Of a stretch of DNA of 64,000 bases, positions 1 through 8,129 are shown one piece after another. A program made the position numbers and the translations under genes. The notes under the pieces were generated by a model that saw only the letters and a program-made list of their open reading frames with translations, was not told the DNA's origin and made no database searches. Location of the stretch: contig JAZDHF010000280.1 of the NCBI GenBank assembly GCA_043806315.1, forward strand, positions 12,618-76,617, read 5' to 3'. Source of the DNA: SBAX01 sp043806315 (lineage in GTDB: Bacteria > Planctomycetota > Phycisphaerae > UBA1845). Each line of letters begins with the position of its first letter. Positions within the stretch are counted from its first letter, which is position 1.

Positions 1-53
1 TAACGGGATGCACCCCCTCGTCCCCACCGCAGACGGCGGGGTCGCATCGGCGC

Positions 54-82
54 TTGTCATTTCGATCTCGGCGTGATATACT
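54..82 (+). promoter_or_regulatory. Candidate sigma70-type promoter
   Basis: A -35 box TTGTCA at 54-59 is followed after exactly 17 nt by a -10 box TATACT at 77-82. The only plausible plus-strand gene downstream starts at 373, so the transcript would carry a leader of about 285 nt in which I see no convincing gene or known RNA. The match to the consensus is good, but there is no independent support. Confidence 0.45.
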
Positions 83-372
83 TGTGATGGAAATAAGGGT
101 ATTCGACGTCCGCGACCGGGGCGGCGTCAACTCCTCCCGTAATGGGAAGAGGGGAACCAACAACGTGCGTCATCCCGGGCGCCGCGGCGGGCGGATTCGG
201 CGGGTTGAGTCGCCGTGACGGCCAAGCGGCCGTCGGTCCGCGAGGCTGCGGTCGTCGTGGCCCACGTTGGTGCAGAGCGCAGCAGATCGGAGTTCTAGGG
301 TCCGTCTGATCATGCGCTCTGCTGCTTTGCGCCGCCCGCATCGGGCCGGCGAACGCACCTGGACGGTGAACC

Positions 373-570
373 GTGCCCTGCCCCGAACTGACTGCCGCCT
401 TCTTCAGTTGGGACGATCATCACCTTTTCACCGTGGCCATTGTCGCCGTCATCGTTTTCCTGGCGACATCCTCGCGCCGCCCCTCGCGTCGATGCACTCG
501 CTGTCGCGAAATCAACCGTGAGCAGGCCGTCTACTGCGCCCAATGCGGCACGCGGCTGCCCAAACGGTGA
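373..570 (+). CDS. Small membrane protein with C-terminal zinc ribbon
   Basis: This 65-residue protein has one hydrophobic segment (about residues 16-32, LFTVAIVAVIVFLA) followed by a C-terminal zinc ribbon with two CxxC knuckles, CTRC and CAQC, ending in GTRLPKR. The layout is a membrane-anchored zinc ribbon. The start is GTG with a weak ribosome site. Function is unknown. The paired CxxC spacing and hydrophobic segment are what make it more than a chance reading frame. A candidate promoter lies 290 nt upstream, and a repeat element follows the stop. Confidence 0.5.
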   Translation: MPCPELTAAFFSWDDHHLFTVAIVAVIVFLATSSRRPSRRCTRCREINREQAVYCAQCGTRLPKR

Positions 571-650
571 AACGTTCGGCACCTGGCACGCGTAATGGAC
601 GTTATGATCTCCGAACGCCCGACGGGTCTTCGATATCGTGACCCAGGGGA

Positions 651-770
651 GAAGTTCAAAGTGCGAAGTTCAAAGTTCGAAGACGGGCTCCGCCTCTTGC
701 GCGCCCGGCGAGAGCGTTGCGTCTCTTTGAACTTTGACTTTTGAACTTCGAACTTTGAACTTCGAACTTC
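651..770. repeat. Inverted reiterated element (AGTTCAAAGTTCGA type), copy 1
   Basis: The left arm at 651-682 is built from AGTTC[AG]AAG units and the right arm at 725-770 from the complementary GAACTT[CT] units, with a spacer of about 42 nt. The arms could pair in RNA or single-stranded DNA. The element lies directly behind the stop codon (774-776 on the plus strand) of the last pseudopilin gene, where it may act as a 3' hairpin for that operon. Confidence 0.8.
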
Positions 771-773
771 CCT

Positions 774-2345
774 CTACGACGGCGAAATGCTCAACGTCGC
801 GACCTCGATGTTGACGACGGGCGACGGACCGTCGAAGGTCGGCGTCTGCTCGCCGCCGGGTTGTGAACGGTCCACCGCCGGCGGGAAGACCCACACCGTC
901 CGCAACAGCTCTTCGGGATCGGGGTCTTTGGTCCAATCGGTCTTCGTGCAGCTTTCGCAGCGCGAATCGCCGGCGGGGATCTCGATGTCTTCCTGGAGGA
1001 TCTCGCGGTCGAGCGTCAGGATCGCTGACTCGTTGCCGTTCTGGTCGAGGAGGATCCGGCGCTTGGCGACGCGGTAGACGTGCCCTTCGATCTCATCCAC
1101 GAATGTCGTGCCGGACGGGAACATCGAGGCCAAACCGCCTGCCAGACTGCCTGTTACACCGTCAGGAGGAACGTGGATTTCCGTGGGCACGCCGGTCGGG
1201 ACCTTCGCTGAGTCTGGGGGAGCGCTGCGATACGCGAGCGACCTGGGAAGCTGAACCTGCACACGCCACCCGACGGGGAACATCACGTCGTTTTTCGACT
1301 CCATGGCCGCCGGCTCGACGGCCTGGACCGGGCGAACGAACGAGAACGGATTGGGGATTCGCGCCGGAGTGGGGTCCTGCCGCGCGTAGCGGTTGGTCGA
1401 CTTGGAGCGCCGCAACGTGACATAGTACATGTCGAAGGTGCGCGTGCTCCCCATCGCCGCCGCGGCCTCACGGACCAGTCTATCGGATTCCCCCGGCAGC
1501 ACCGACGGGTCGAACGCAAGCGGCGCCGGACCGACGCGAGTGCGCAGGCGATGCAGCACCGCCCAACAAAATCGCCGCGTGGCCAGTTTCTCGTTCCATT
1601 GGTCCAGTTCCTGACCGGGCACCGCAGGGGGCGCGGCGATGGGCGGGTAAAGCCGCTCCCAGACCCGGACTTGCGGAGTGTAGAAAAGTCGATCGGGGAA
1701 CGCCTCGCCCCGGTTGCGCTGGTTGACGGGATGCGGATAGTCGGTCTTCAAGAACCGGCCTTGGACGATCTGCGTCACGGGAGGCGTCGGGAAACTCCCA
1801 CCGGGGTCCTCCAAGTCCCACGGATTCTCGGGGACGGTGGCGACGACCTGGACCGTGCTGAGGAAGAGAATGTTCTCGACGTTCAGAGCGTGAACCGACG
1901 TGTCGGAGTAGGCGAGGATGGCCTTGTACCAATCGAGCCGTGGCGATGCCGGTCCCACTAACGTCGGATCGAAAAACATGTCGCCGGCCAGACTCCCCGT
2001 CGTCAATTGCGACTCCTCGAAGCACGGCGTCGGTGGAGGAGGGCAGACTTTCACGAGACTATGTCCAGCCGGGCGAAGCAAGGCCGATAGCGTCGCATGG
2101 GCGCCGGAGGAGGCCGCTTGTTCGACGGTGTAGTCGCTGAGCGTTCGCGCCCGGTCCCAGGCGACGGGGAAAATCGTCGCCACCATCACCAATCCCAAAC
2201 CGAGAATGACAATGGCGATCATCATCTCTACAAGGGAGAAGGCGCTGCGCGAAGCGAGAAGTGAGAAGTGAGAAGTGAGAAAGGGGATGAACCGACCTTC
2301 CTTCAGTCTTCTCACTTCTAACTTCAGTCTCCGTTTCTCGCTCAT
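774..2345 (-). CDS. Type IV pilin / type II secretion pseudopilin-like protein (523 aa)
   Basis: The last gene of the pilus/secretion operon. It carries a class III prepilin signal: a basic leader, cleavage expected after Ala35 in RSA/FSLVEMM, the conserved Glu at mature position 5 (Glu40), and a hydrophobic helix (IAIVILGLGLVMVATIF). The large C-terminal domain is not recognised. Its length is unusual for a pseudopilin and suggests a PilV/GspJ-like minor subunit. The start ATG overlaps the previous gene's stop by 4 nt, implying coupled translation. The 35-residue leader is unusually long because its coding sequence is a repeat element (2251-2340). It would be processed by a prepilin peptidase, which is not in the window. 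Confidence 0.8.
   Translation of the reverse strand: MSEKRRLKLEVRRLKEGRFIPFLTSHFSLLASRSAFSLVEMMIAIVILGLGLVMVATIFPVAWDRARTLSDYTVEQAASSGAHATLSALLRPAGHSLVKVCPPPPTPCFEESQLTTGSLAGDMFFDPTLVGPASPRLDWYKAILAYSDTSVHALNVENILFLSTVQVVATVPENPWDLEDPGGSFPTPPVTQIVQGRFLKTDYPHPVNQRNRGEAFPDRLFYTPQVRVWERLYPPIAAPPAVPGQELDQWNEKLATRRFCWAVLHRLRTRVGPAPLAFDPSVLPGESDRLVREAAAAMGSTRTFDMYYVTLRRSKSTNRYARQDPTPARIPNPFSFVRPVQAVEPAAMESKNDVMFPVGWRVQVQLPRSLAYRSAPPDSAKVPTGVPTEIHVPPDGVTGSLAGGLASMFPSGTTFVDEIEGHVYRVAKRRILLDQNGNESAILTLDREILQEDIEIPAGDSRCESCTKTDWTKDPDPEELLRTVWVFPPAVDRSQPGGEQTPTFDGPSPVVNIEVATLSISPS
2251..2340. repeat. Inverted reiterated element, GAGAAGT variant
   Basis: The left arm at 2251-2281 is GAAGTGAGAAGTGAGAAG-like and the right arm at about 2304-2340 is the complementary CTTCTCACTTCTAACTTC type. 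The whole element sits inside the coding sequence of the 523-residue pseudopilin, between its start codon and its prepilin cleavage motif. It is read in frame as a basic leader containing LKLEVRRLK and LTSHFSLLASR. It differs in sequence from the AGTTCAAAG copies but has the same architecture and the same position in the gene. Confidence 0.7.
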
Positions 2346-3436
2346 GGCGCTTTCGCGACCGCCTCACCGACCGGACCGCGGACGACGGCCCCGGTCAAAC
2401 GATGGACGTAAAACGGCTGGGCCGCGTCCAGAAGGAACTGCCGCTTCTGCTCCGCCGTCCCCGCGTTGCTGAACAAGGATTCGTCGTACACCAACAGTCC
2501 GTCAACCGAGGGGAAATTGATGGCCACATCCCTGTTCCCCGCGTCGGTCACCAGAGAGTCAATCTTCTGCACGCCTTTGGGGTCAATGTTCAAGGTCACA
2601 TTCGCTTGGTCATAGTATTTGGACACCTGCGCAGGTGGTGCACCGGGACCGCCGACGGTCAACCCGGTCACGTCGCCACCGGGGCTTTTGTCCGGATCGG
2701 CGTCGAGGTCGCGGATCAACACGTCGCGCCGCACGCGCAACTGCCCACTGCTCGAGTAAATCATGGAAAAGAAGTTCCGATGCCGCTGGGCTTGATCGCG
2801 GTCCGGGGGGAGGGAAATCGTGAAGTCGTTGTTCTCCAACTCCTGCGGGCTGAACGTCGCCGCTCTCACTTTGGCTGGATCGACACCGGTCCATTTCCGG
2901 TCGTTGGGATCCTCAACAACGTACCTCGGCACGACGCGCATAGGGACGGGCAGGGCGTAACTTCGTTCCGTCGTGACGTTGAAGACGTTGGCCCAGGCCT
3001 CGCGGGTGGCGGGATCGGCGGCCTTTTTCGCGTCCTGGATAATCGATACGATCCGTTGCACCCCGGCCTCATCGACGTAGAAAAACAGACCGCTGTCGCC
3101 GAAGTCGTTCTGCATGGCCCGGGCCCGGGTGGTCATCAACATGCCGCTGATAGTGTCCTGGGCCTCGGCGATGCGACGCTCCTTCCACATCGTGCTCGCG
3201 GCCGGGAGCACGATCCCCACGATCAGCAGGATGACGGCCACCACGATCACCATTTCGACCAACGTGAACGCAGAAGTTCGAAGTGCGAAGTTCGAAGTGC
3301 AAGAGAATGGGCGGCGGTTGTCACCCTGAGCGAAGCGAAGGGTCCAGCTCCAGAACGAAGATGCTTCGCTTCGCTCAGCATGACGCTCGCCCGCCGCGCC
3401 TTTCTTGAACTTTGAACTTTGAACTTTGAACTTCAT
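2342..3436 (-). CDS. Pseudopilin (GspH-like) with repeat-derived leader
   Basis: The prepilin motif is TSA/FTLVEMVIVV, with cleavage expected after Ala56 and the conserved Glu at residue 61, followed by a hydrophobic helix. The remaining 290 residues look like a minor pseudopilin of the GspH or FimT kind. The leader of 56 residues is far longer than the usual 6-30 because two repeat families are nested in it. The outer arms read as KFKVQSSKF and FALRTSAF, and the inner element reads as ERHAERSEAS and LRFAQGD. The gene overlaps its neighbours by 4 nt on both sides (ATGA). It is part of the minus-strand pilus operon. Confidence 0.75.
   Translation of the reverse strand: MKFKVQSSKFKKGAAGERHAERSEASSFWSWTLRFAQGDNRRPFSCTSNFALRTSAFTLVEMVIVVAVILLIVGIVLPAASTMWKERRIAEAQDTISGMLMTTRARAMQNDFGDSGLFFYVDEAGVQRIVSIIQDAKKAADPATREAWANVFNVTTERSYALPVPMRVVPRYVVEDPNDRKWTGVDPAKVRAATFSPQELENNDFTISLPPDRDQAQRHRNFFSMIYSSSGQLRVRRDVLIRDLDADPDKSPGGDVTGLTVGGPGAPPAQVSKYYDQANVTLNIDPKGVQKIDSLVTDAGNRDVAINFPSVDGLLVYDESLFSNAGTAEQKRQFLLDAAQPFYVHRLTGAVVRGPVGEAVAKAP
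3271..3434. repeat. Nested repeat: AGTTCGAAG arms around a CCTGAGCGAAGCGAAGG hairpin
   Basis: The outer arms are at 3271-3302 (AGTTCGAAGTGCGAAG) and 3404-3434 (GAACTTTGAACTTTG). Inside them is a second, unrelated inverted element with halves at 3321-3343 (TCACCCTGAGCGAAGCGAAG) and 3361-3385 (GCTTCGCTTCGCTCAGCATG). The inner type resembles a widespread short palindrome recalled from many bacterial genomes. Everything lies in frame within the leader-coding part of the pseudopilin gene at 2342-3436, including the start codon region. Confidence 0.8.
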
Positions 3437-4476
3437 TGCGGCTTGATTCCCTTGGCCAGTTTCTCCTTCAACGCCGGGTTGGAATAGACGTTGTCGTCGT
3501 TGTACGGTTCATTGATGATGTGGTCGTGGGCCGCGCCGCCGGAGAAGTCGTAAACGAGCGACACCAACCCCGTCGCTCCCATCGCGTCCTTGGTGAGCTG
3601 GTCCTTTCCGTTGGGTCCGTAGGAGAAGATGACCGGCTGCCCGCCGTTGAGCCGGATGATCTCCGTCGAGGAGCGGTTCCATGTGTCGTGATTCCTCGAG
3701 GGGATCGGCATGAAACTGGGATTCACGGACGGGTCCTGCCAATCGCGCTCAGAGAAATAGCTAATCGGGTTGCCCCAGTCGTCGATGATTAACCGAATCT
3801 GGTGGTCGTTCGGATCCCAGGCTCCGGTTGCTCCTCCCGTACGGTCCAGGAACAGCGCCGGAGTGCCGTCGGCTTGCAGAGCGCCGACGGTGCGATTGCG
3901 GTCGGGGATGCGGTCAAGGATGGCGGAGCCCGACTCGCTCAAGGTCTCGATCGCCAGGATCATGGCCGCTTGGTCGCGGTTCTCCAGGGCATTCGCCGCT
4001 TGGTCCCCGTCTTTGTAGAAGCGCATGGCACCCCAGGAAGGCGTAGGCGCCGGCACGATGACCGCGCCGCCAGCGGCGAGTGTTCGTACCGCTGGCGGCG
4101 GTCCGCTGCCCGGCAGCCCCGCGAGCGTGAACACCTCTAACTCATCCGGCGGGTAAGCCCCGTAACGGTCGGAATAATTCACGGTCAGGGGTGGAGGGAC
4201 TAGTTTGGGTTGCCGGGCCCGGGTGATCGTGGGCTTGGCGGTTTGCTCGCGTTTGAATTCCTCGACCGCGTCCGCGACGATCTGCAGGACCGACTGCGTG
4301 TTGTTGCTGCGGCCCTTGTTGATGAAGCCGGAACTGGCCACCAGGATGGCGCTGACCAGGATGCCGATGACGACGATGACGATGAGGAGCTCGACGAGGG
4401 TAAGCGCCCGCTGCGAGAACGAGGTTCGAAGTTCAAAGTTCAAAGTTCGAAAACGAATACCCCATCTGCGCTGCAT
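3433..4476 (-). CDS. Pseudopilin (GspG-like, 347 aa)
   Basis: The leader is followed by the motif QRA/LTLVELLIVIVVIGILVSAIL, with cleavage after Ala24, Leu at mature position 1 (a tolerated variant) and Glu at position 5 (Glu29). The C-terminal domain has DDWGNPISY and FSYGPNGKDQ, which recall the DPWGNPY and SYGADG signatures of GspG-type major pseudopilins. The leader contains LNFELRTSF, encoded by the left arm of a repeat (4423-4512). The start codon sits in the loop between the two arms, so translation may depend on that hairpin. It overlaps the downstream gene by 4 nt. Confidence 0.8.
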   Translation of the reverse strand: MQRRWGIRFRTLNFELRTSFSQRALTLVELLIVIVVIGILVSAILVASSGFINKGRSNNTQSVLQIVADAVEEFKREQTAKPTITRARQPKLVPPPLTVNYSDRYGAYPPDELEVFTLAGLPGSGPPPAVRTLAAGGAVIVPAPTPSWGAMRFYKDGDQAANALENRDQAAMILAIETLSESGSAILDRIPDRNRTVGALQADGTPALFLDRTGGATGAWDPNDHQIRLIIDDWGNPISYFSERDWQDPSVNPSFMPIPSRNHDTWNRSSTEIIRLNGGQPVIFSYGPNGKDQLTKDAMGATGLVSLVYDFSGGAAHDHIINEPYNDDNVYSNPALKEKLAKGIKPQ

Positions 4477-4512
4477 TGTCCTGACCTTTTGAACTTCGAC
4501 CTTTGAACTTTA
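4423..4512. repeat. Inverted AGTTCAAAG element spanning a pseudopilin start
   Basis: The left arm at 4423-4451 (GTTCGAAGTTCAAAGTTC) and right arm at 4484-4512 (TTTTGAACTTCGACC then TTTGAACTTT) flank about 32 nt. That spacer contains the start codon of the pseudopilin at 3433-4476 (ATG at 4476, minus strand). In mRNA the arms would form a stem with the start codon in the loop. Confidence 0.8.
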
Positions 4513-4518
4513 GGCTTT

Positions 4519-5655
4519 TCAGTCCGTCTTTCGCGTCCAGTTGAGTACGTCGTCGTCGGTGCCGTAACGGGCGTCGGGACCGGCGCTGATCAACAGATAG
4601 GCGTCCTTTTGCACCGGCGTGGGGCGGGCCTTCACCGAACCGTCGAGGATGAAGCGTGCGAAGGTGTGCTTGTAATCGTCCCCCTGAGAGGCGACGTCTA
4701 CGACCTTCACCGAGGGGTCCGGCGATTTGGCGCCATGAATCCAATGCTGTTGCCCATGTTCATCGGTGCTGGCGCCGAAATCGAGACCCTTGACCTCACC
4801 CAACAGGCCTTCCGCGCTGCCCGTGATAATCGCGTTGTCCTCTTGCCAGTAGATGCCCGGCTTGCCCGAGGCGCCCGTCATCCGCAGGGCGGTTGGGTTG
4901 GCCTTGTAATACAGGATCGGATGGTCCCAGGGGTCGGTGAAGACGCGCTGGCCGCTGGCGATCTTGGGCGAACCACCCTCCAGCGCAGCCAAGTTGAGGA
5001 TCGTCCCTTTGTCGGCCAGTTCTTGCAAAGTCTTGGCGCTCTCCTTCATCTTCTCGTCGACGTACCCGGCCCCGCCGTAACGCGGGAACTTCTCCTTGCC
5101 CGTAGCGGGGTCAACGGCGTAGATGCCCGATTTCCCAGTCGCCGCGTCGTATTTCTTGTGCGTGTCGTGCGACCAAAGTCCTTTGGCCTCGGGGGTCACG
5201 TCGCGGAACCCCGGCGTACCCAAGCCGTCCGCTCCGATCATCGCGTGAACGAGCAGATGTGCGCCGGCGATTCGGACCTTCGTGTTTGGATCTTCGCCCT
5301 GCGGATCGGCGATCGTCTGGCGGTCGGTTGGAGGATCCGTGTCATCCCCGGCGGACGGCGGCAGGGTCCCGCCCAAGGCCGCCTCGGCGCGAAAGGCGTT
5401 GATGCCGGTGTCCAGAGCCTTGAACTGGGCGCTGGCCTGAGCGAGTTTCGCCTGACCCCTCACCGCCGAAAACGCGGGCAACAGCGCCGCGAGCAGCAGA
5501 GCGATGATCGCGACCACCACCATCATCTCCACTAAAGTGAACGCGCGAACCGGAAGTTCGAAGTTAGAAGTTCGAAGTTCGAAGACCGAAGGGCGTCGCC
5601 TCCGAGCCCGGTCGTGTATCTTTGAACTTTGAACTTTGAACTTTGAACTTTTCAT
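4519..5655 (-). CDS. Pseudopilin (GspG-like, 378 aa)
   Basis: The motif VRA/FTLVEMMVVVAIIALLLAALLPAF gives cleavage after Ala38 and Glu at mature position 5 (Glu43). The C-terminal part has DPWDHPILYYKAN and a Ca-site-like AYLLISAGPDARYGTDDDV, shared with the next gene (5660-6790), so the two are paralogues. I chose the ATG at 5655, 4 nt after the upstream stop, rather than an in-frame ATG at 5697 that would overlap the upstream gene. The leader is almost wholly repeat-encoded: MKSSKFKVQSSK from one arm and FELRTSNFELP from the other. Confidence 0.8.
   Translation of the reverse strand: MKSSKFKVQSSKIHDRARRRRPSVFELRTSNFELPVRAFTLVEMMVVVAIIALLLAALLPAFSAVRGQAKLAQASAQFKALDTGINAFRAEAALGGTLPPSAGDDTDPPTDRQTIADPQGEDPNTKVRIAGAHLLVHAMIGADGLGTPGFRDVTPEAKGLWSHDTHKKYDAATGKSGIYAVDPATGKEKFPRYGGAGYVDEKMKESAKTLQELADKGTILNLAALEGGSPKIASGQRVFTDPWDHPILYYKANPTALRMTGASGKPGIYWQEDNAIITGSAEGLLGEVKGLDFGASTDEHGQQHWIHGAKSPDPSVKVVDVASQGDDYKHTFARFILDGSVKARPTPVQKDAYLLISAGPDARYGTDDDVLNWTRKTD
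5552..5652. repeat. Inverted AGTTCGAAG element in a pseudopilin leader
   Basis: The left arm is at 5552-5584 (AAGTTCGAAGTTAGAAG) and the right arm at 5620-5652 (four consecutive TTTGAAC units). The right arm begins immediately inside the start codon (ATG at 5655, minus strand) of the 378-residue pseudopilin. Both arms and the spacer are translated in frame up to the prepilin cleavage motif. Confidence 0.85.
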
Positions 5656-5659
5656 CTGA

Positions 5660-6790
5660 TTACTCCGTCCACGGCGGAAGGTTGGAGACATCGTCACTCG
5701 TACCGTAGCGCCCGTCGACGCCGGCGCTGATCAGCAGATACCCGTCCGCGTTCACCGCCCGGAGCGGCATGGTCGGCTTGGCGTCGGTCGGGTGGGCCGC
5801 GTAGGCGCTGTAGATCTTGCGGTCGATGATATATCGAGCGAAGTTTTCGCGATGCTCGATGAGCTCCTGCTTTTCCGCAGTCACCATGTCCACCGCCGTT
5901 TCCTTCGCCCCGGACAGCGCGATGGTATGTTTGGCTCCCGTGTTGCCGAAATCCCAGCCACGCTCCGTATCCGCGTTCCCTTTCCCGGTGAAGGGGATGT
6001 TGTCCTGATGGAAGTACATCGGGGGGCCCTTCTCCTGGTCCCCACCGTCGTAGTTGTTGTCCACCTTTCGGACGTCCTCGACCATGTTCGATTCCCGGCC
6101 GTGGGCGTTGGCCGCGTAATAGAGGATCGGTTGATCGAACGCATCGACGACGACCGGAAGGTTCTGCACGCCTTGGGGGTCGTTGTCGTCTGAGGTCCAG
6201 CCCGTACCAAACAGTGCTCGATTCGGCCGCCCGGGCAAGTCCTTCGTCTTTTTCACCGCCAGCCCGTTCGTATCCGCGTACGGTCCGCCGCGAGGCTGCA
6301 ACACCTGCCCCGGCCCGAGCGGATCCGGCGTATACCACTTCCACGGCAGCTTCTGCAGGTCGTCCTTGTTCGGTACAATACTGCGTTTGATGTACCCCAA
6401 CTGATCGACCCCCATCAGCATCGCCGGCAACCAGTGCGCGCCGGTGACGACCGGCTTCTTCTCCAGGAATGGAAACTCCCCTAGGAGCGACTGAAAGACT
6501 GGTGGATTGCCAATCGGCGGATGGGCGAACGAAGGCGGATAGCCGTTGGTCCGCGGGAAGTCCGGCCCGTTGTCGTTCTTGAACATTTCCAGCCCGACCT
6601 TGATGGAGTCGAGGGCCTTCTTGGTCGTCATCTTTTTCGCTGCGTTGCGCGCGGCGCTCAATGACGGGACCAGAATCCCAATGAGCAGGGTGATGATGAA
6701 GATCACGGTCAGCAACTCCACGAGCGAGAAGCCTCGCCGCCGCGAATGCGGAATGGTGAATTCGGAATGTCGAAATTCAAAATTGAGCAT
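5660..6790 (-). CDS. Major pseudopilin-like protein (GspG-like, 376 aa)
   Basis: The class III signal is RRRG/FSLVELLTVIFIITLLIGILVPSL, with the canonical Gly20 before the cleavage site and Glu25 at mature position 5. The C-terminal domain has DQPILYYAAN and DGYLLISAGVDGRYGTSDDV, matching the paralogue downstream. It is the first pseudopilin after the GspF gene, the usual place of the major subunit. At 376 residues it is about twice the length of proteobacterial GspG. The leader (NFEFRHSEFTIPHS) comes from a GAATGCGGAATG-type repeat. It would form the pilus or pseudopilus fibre. Confidence 0.82.
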   Translation of the reverse strand: MLNFEFRHSEFTIPHSRRRGFSLVELLTVIFIITLLIGILVPSLSAARNAAKKMTTKKALDSIKVGLEMFKNDNGPDFPRTNGYPPSFAHPPIGNPPVFQSLLGEFPFLEKKPVVTGAHWLPAMLMGVDQLGYIKRSIVPNKDDLQKLPWKWYTPDPLGPGQVLQPRGGPYADTNGLAVKKTKDLPGRPNRALFGTGWTSDDNDPQGVQNLPVVVDAFDQPILYYAANAHGRESNMVEDVRKVDNNYDGGDQEKGPPMYFHQDNIPFTGKGNADTERGWDFGNTGAKHTIALSGAKETAVDMVTAEKQELIEHRENFARYIIDRKIYSAYAAHPTDAKPTMPLRAVNADGYLLISAGVDGRYGTSDDVSNLPPWTE

Positions 6791-6815
6791 GCTTAGCCTC
6801 CATTCCGCATTCGCC
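6743..6815. repeat. Inverted reiterated element, GAATGCGGAATG variant
   Basis: The long left arm at 6743-6786 (GAATGCGGAATGGTGAATTC and onward) faces a shorter right arm at about 6799-6815 (CATTCCGCATTCGCC). The left arm encodes the leader of the pseudopilin at 5660-6790, and the right arm lies just upstream of its start, next to the stop of the GspF gene. This is the third sequence variant found in exactly the same gene position. Confidence 0.75.
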
Positions 6816-6823
6816 GTTTCGGC

Positions 6824-8080
6824 TCAACCTTTAGAAACATTCTCGATCAGTTTGACCAGAGGCAGGAACAGCGCGATCACGATGAACCCGACGATACTGC
6901 CCAGGAGGACGACCATGAGCGGCTCAAGGAGGGAGACCAGGCTCGCCACCGCGACGTCGATGTCCTCCTCGTAGTTGTCCGCGATCTTCAGCAGCATCTT
7001 GTCGAGCTCGCCGGTTTCCTCGCCGACGTCGATCATATTGGTCACCAATCCGTCGCAAACCCTGGTCGCCCGCAACGGGGCGGCGAAGCTCTCGCCCTCG
7101 CGGATGGAGTCGTGTACTTTCTCCATGGCCCGCGAGTAAACCTCGTTGCCGGAGGTTTCGCGAGTGATAAGGATCGCCTCCAGGATCGGCACGCCCGCGC
7201 TGATGAGCGTGCCCAGGGTGCGCGTAAATCGCGCCACCGCGTTTTTCTCCAGCAGGTTTCCGAAAACGGGGATTTTCAACCCCACGAAGTCCACCACGTA
7301 CCGCCCGCCCTTGGAGGATCGGATCAGCTTGAACACGAAATAGATCGCGAACGGGCCGAACAGGATAACCGCCCACCCCGGCGGTTTCCCCTTCATCACC
7401 CAGTCCGACGTATTCATCAACACCAACGTCATACCCGGCAAGGTGACGTCGAAGTCCCTGAAAATGTCTTTGAACTTGGGGATGACCACGATCATGATGC
7501 CGGTCACGATGCCCATGGCGAACGTAACCACGACGATCGGGTAGATCATCGCCCCGATGATCTTTCGCTTCAGCTTCTCCGCTTTCTCCATGAACTCGGC
7601 CAAACGCTGCAGGATCACGTCGAGCACGCCGCCCGTCTCCCCCGCCGCGACCATGTTCACGTACAGACGGTTGAACGCTTTGGGGTGCTTGGAACACGCC
7701 TCCGACAACGTCGAACCGCCCTCGATATCCTCCGCGACCCCGCGCAGAATGTTCTTCAGCGTCCCCGGTTTTTGTTGCTCTTCGAGGATGTTGAGGCTGC
7801 GGAGGATCGGCAAACCGGCGTCCTGCAGGGTGGAAAGCTGGCGAGTGACCTCGGTCAGGACCTTGGTCTTGACCCGCCCGAAGGCGAAGCCGCCGCCTTT
7901 CTTCTTCTTCTTGCCCGGAGCGGCGGCCTTCGCCTTGGTGCCGCCCTTTTCGCGGATGCGCGTCGGGAAGTAGCCGAGGTTGCGGATTTTGGCGAGAGCG
8001 TCCTCGTTGGAGAGCGCCTCGAGCTCGTCCTTCACCTGCTCCCCGCCCTGATTCATGGCCTCATAGGCGAATGTCGGCAT
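6824..8080 (-). CDS. Type II secretion / type IV pilus inner-membrane platform protein (GspF/PilC family)
   Basis: At 418 residues this has the normal length for GspF/PilC, with two T2SSF domains (about residues 75-195 and 275-400). Membrane spans are visible around GAMIYPIVVVTFAMGIVTGIMIVVI, AVILFGPFAIYFVFKLI and the C-terminal LMVVLLGSIVGFIVIALFLPL. The N-terminus MPTFAYEAMNQGGEQVKDELEA is typical of the family. A lysine-rich linker (GKKKKKGG) lies near residues 56-63. The protein anchors the assembly ATPase to the membrane and interacts with pseudopilins. It sits between the ATPase genes and the pseudopilins, as in other planctomycete clusters. Confidence 0.92.
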   Translation of the reverse strand: MPTFAYEAMNQGGEQVKDELEALSNEDALAKIRNLGYFPTRIREKGGTKAKAAAPGKKKKKGGGFAFGRVKTKVLTEVTRQLSTLQDAGLPILRSLNILEEQQKPGTLKNILRGVAEDIEGGSTLSEACSKHPKAFNRLYVNMVAAGETGGVLDVILQRLAEFMEKAEKLKRKIIGAMIYPIVVVTFAMGIVTGIMIVVIPKFKDIFRDFDVTLPGMTLVLMNTSDWVMKGKPPGWAVILFGPFAIYFVFKLIRSSKGGRYVVDFVGLKIPVFGNLLEKNAVARFTRTLGTLISAGVPILEAILITRETSGNEVYSRAMEKVHDSIREGESFAAPLRATRVCDGLVTNMIDVGEETGELDKMLLKIADNYEEDIDVAVASLVSLLEPLMVVLLGSIVGFIVIALFLPLVKLIENVSKG

Positions 8081-8097
8081 AACTCACCGTCACCACA

Positions 8098-8129
8098 TGT
8101 TTCTGCGTTTCTGCTTTTCTGCGTTTATT
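8098..8129. repeat. Single-armed reiterated tract (TTTCTGCG units)
   Basis: The 44-nt gap between the second GspE-like gene and the GspF gene consists mainly of repeated TTTCTGCG/TTTCTGCTT units, read on the minus strand as CGCAGAAAAGCAGAAACG. It covers the end of the ATPase gene and lies just upstream of the GspF start. It has the same 7-9 nt reiterated style as the inverted elements but only one arm. Confidence 0.55.

Noticed and set aside
651..6815. The AGTTCAAAG arms as CRISPR repeats or tandem-repeat assembly artefacts
   Set aside because: Copies are inverted pairs separated by unequal distances, vary in unit number and sequence, and occur at distant loci in unrelated genes; this does not fit an array or a single misassembly.
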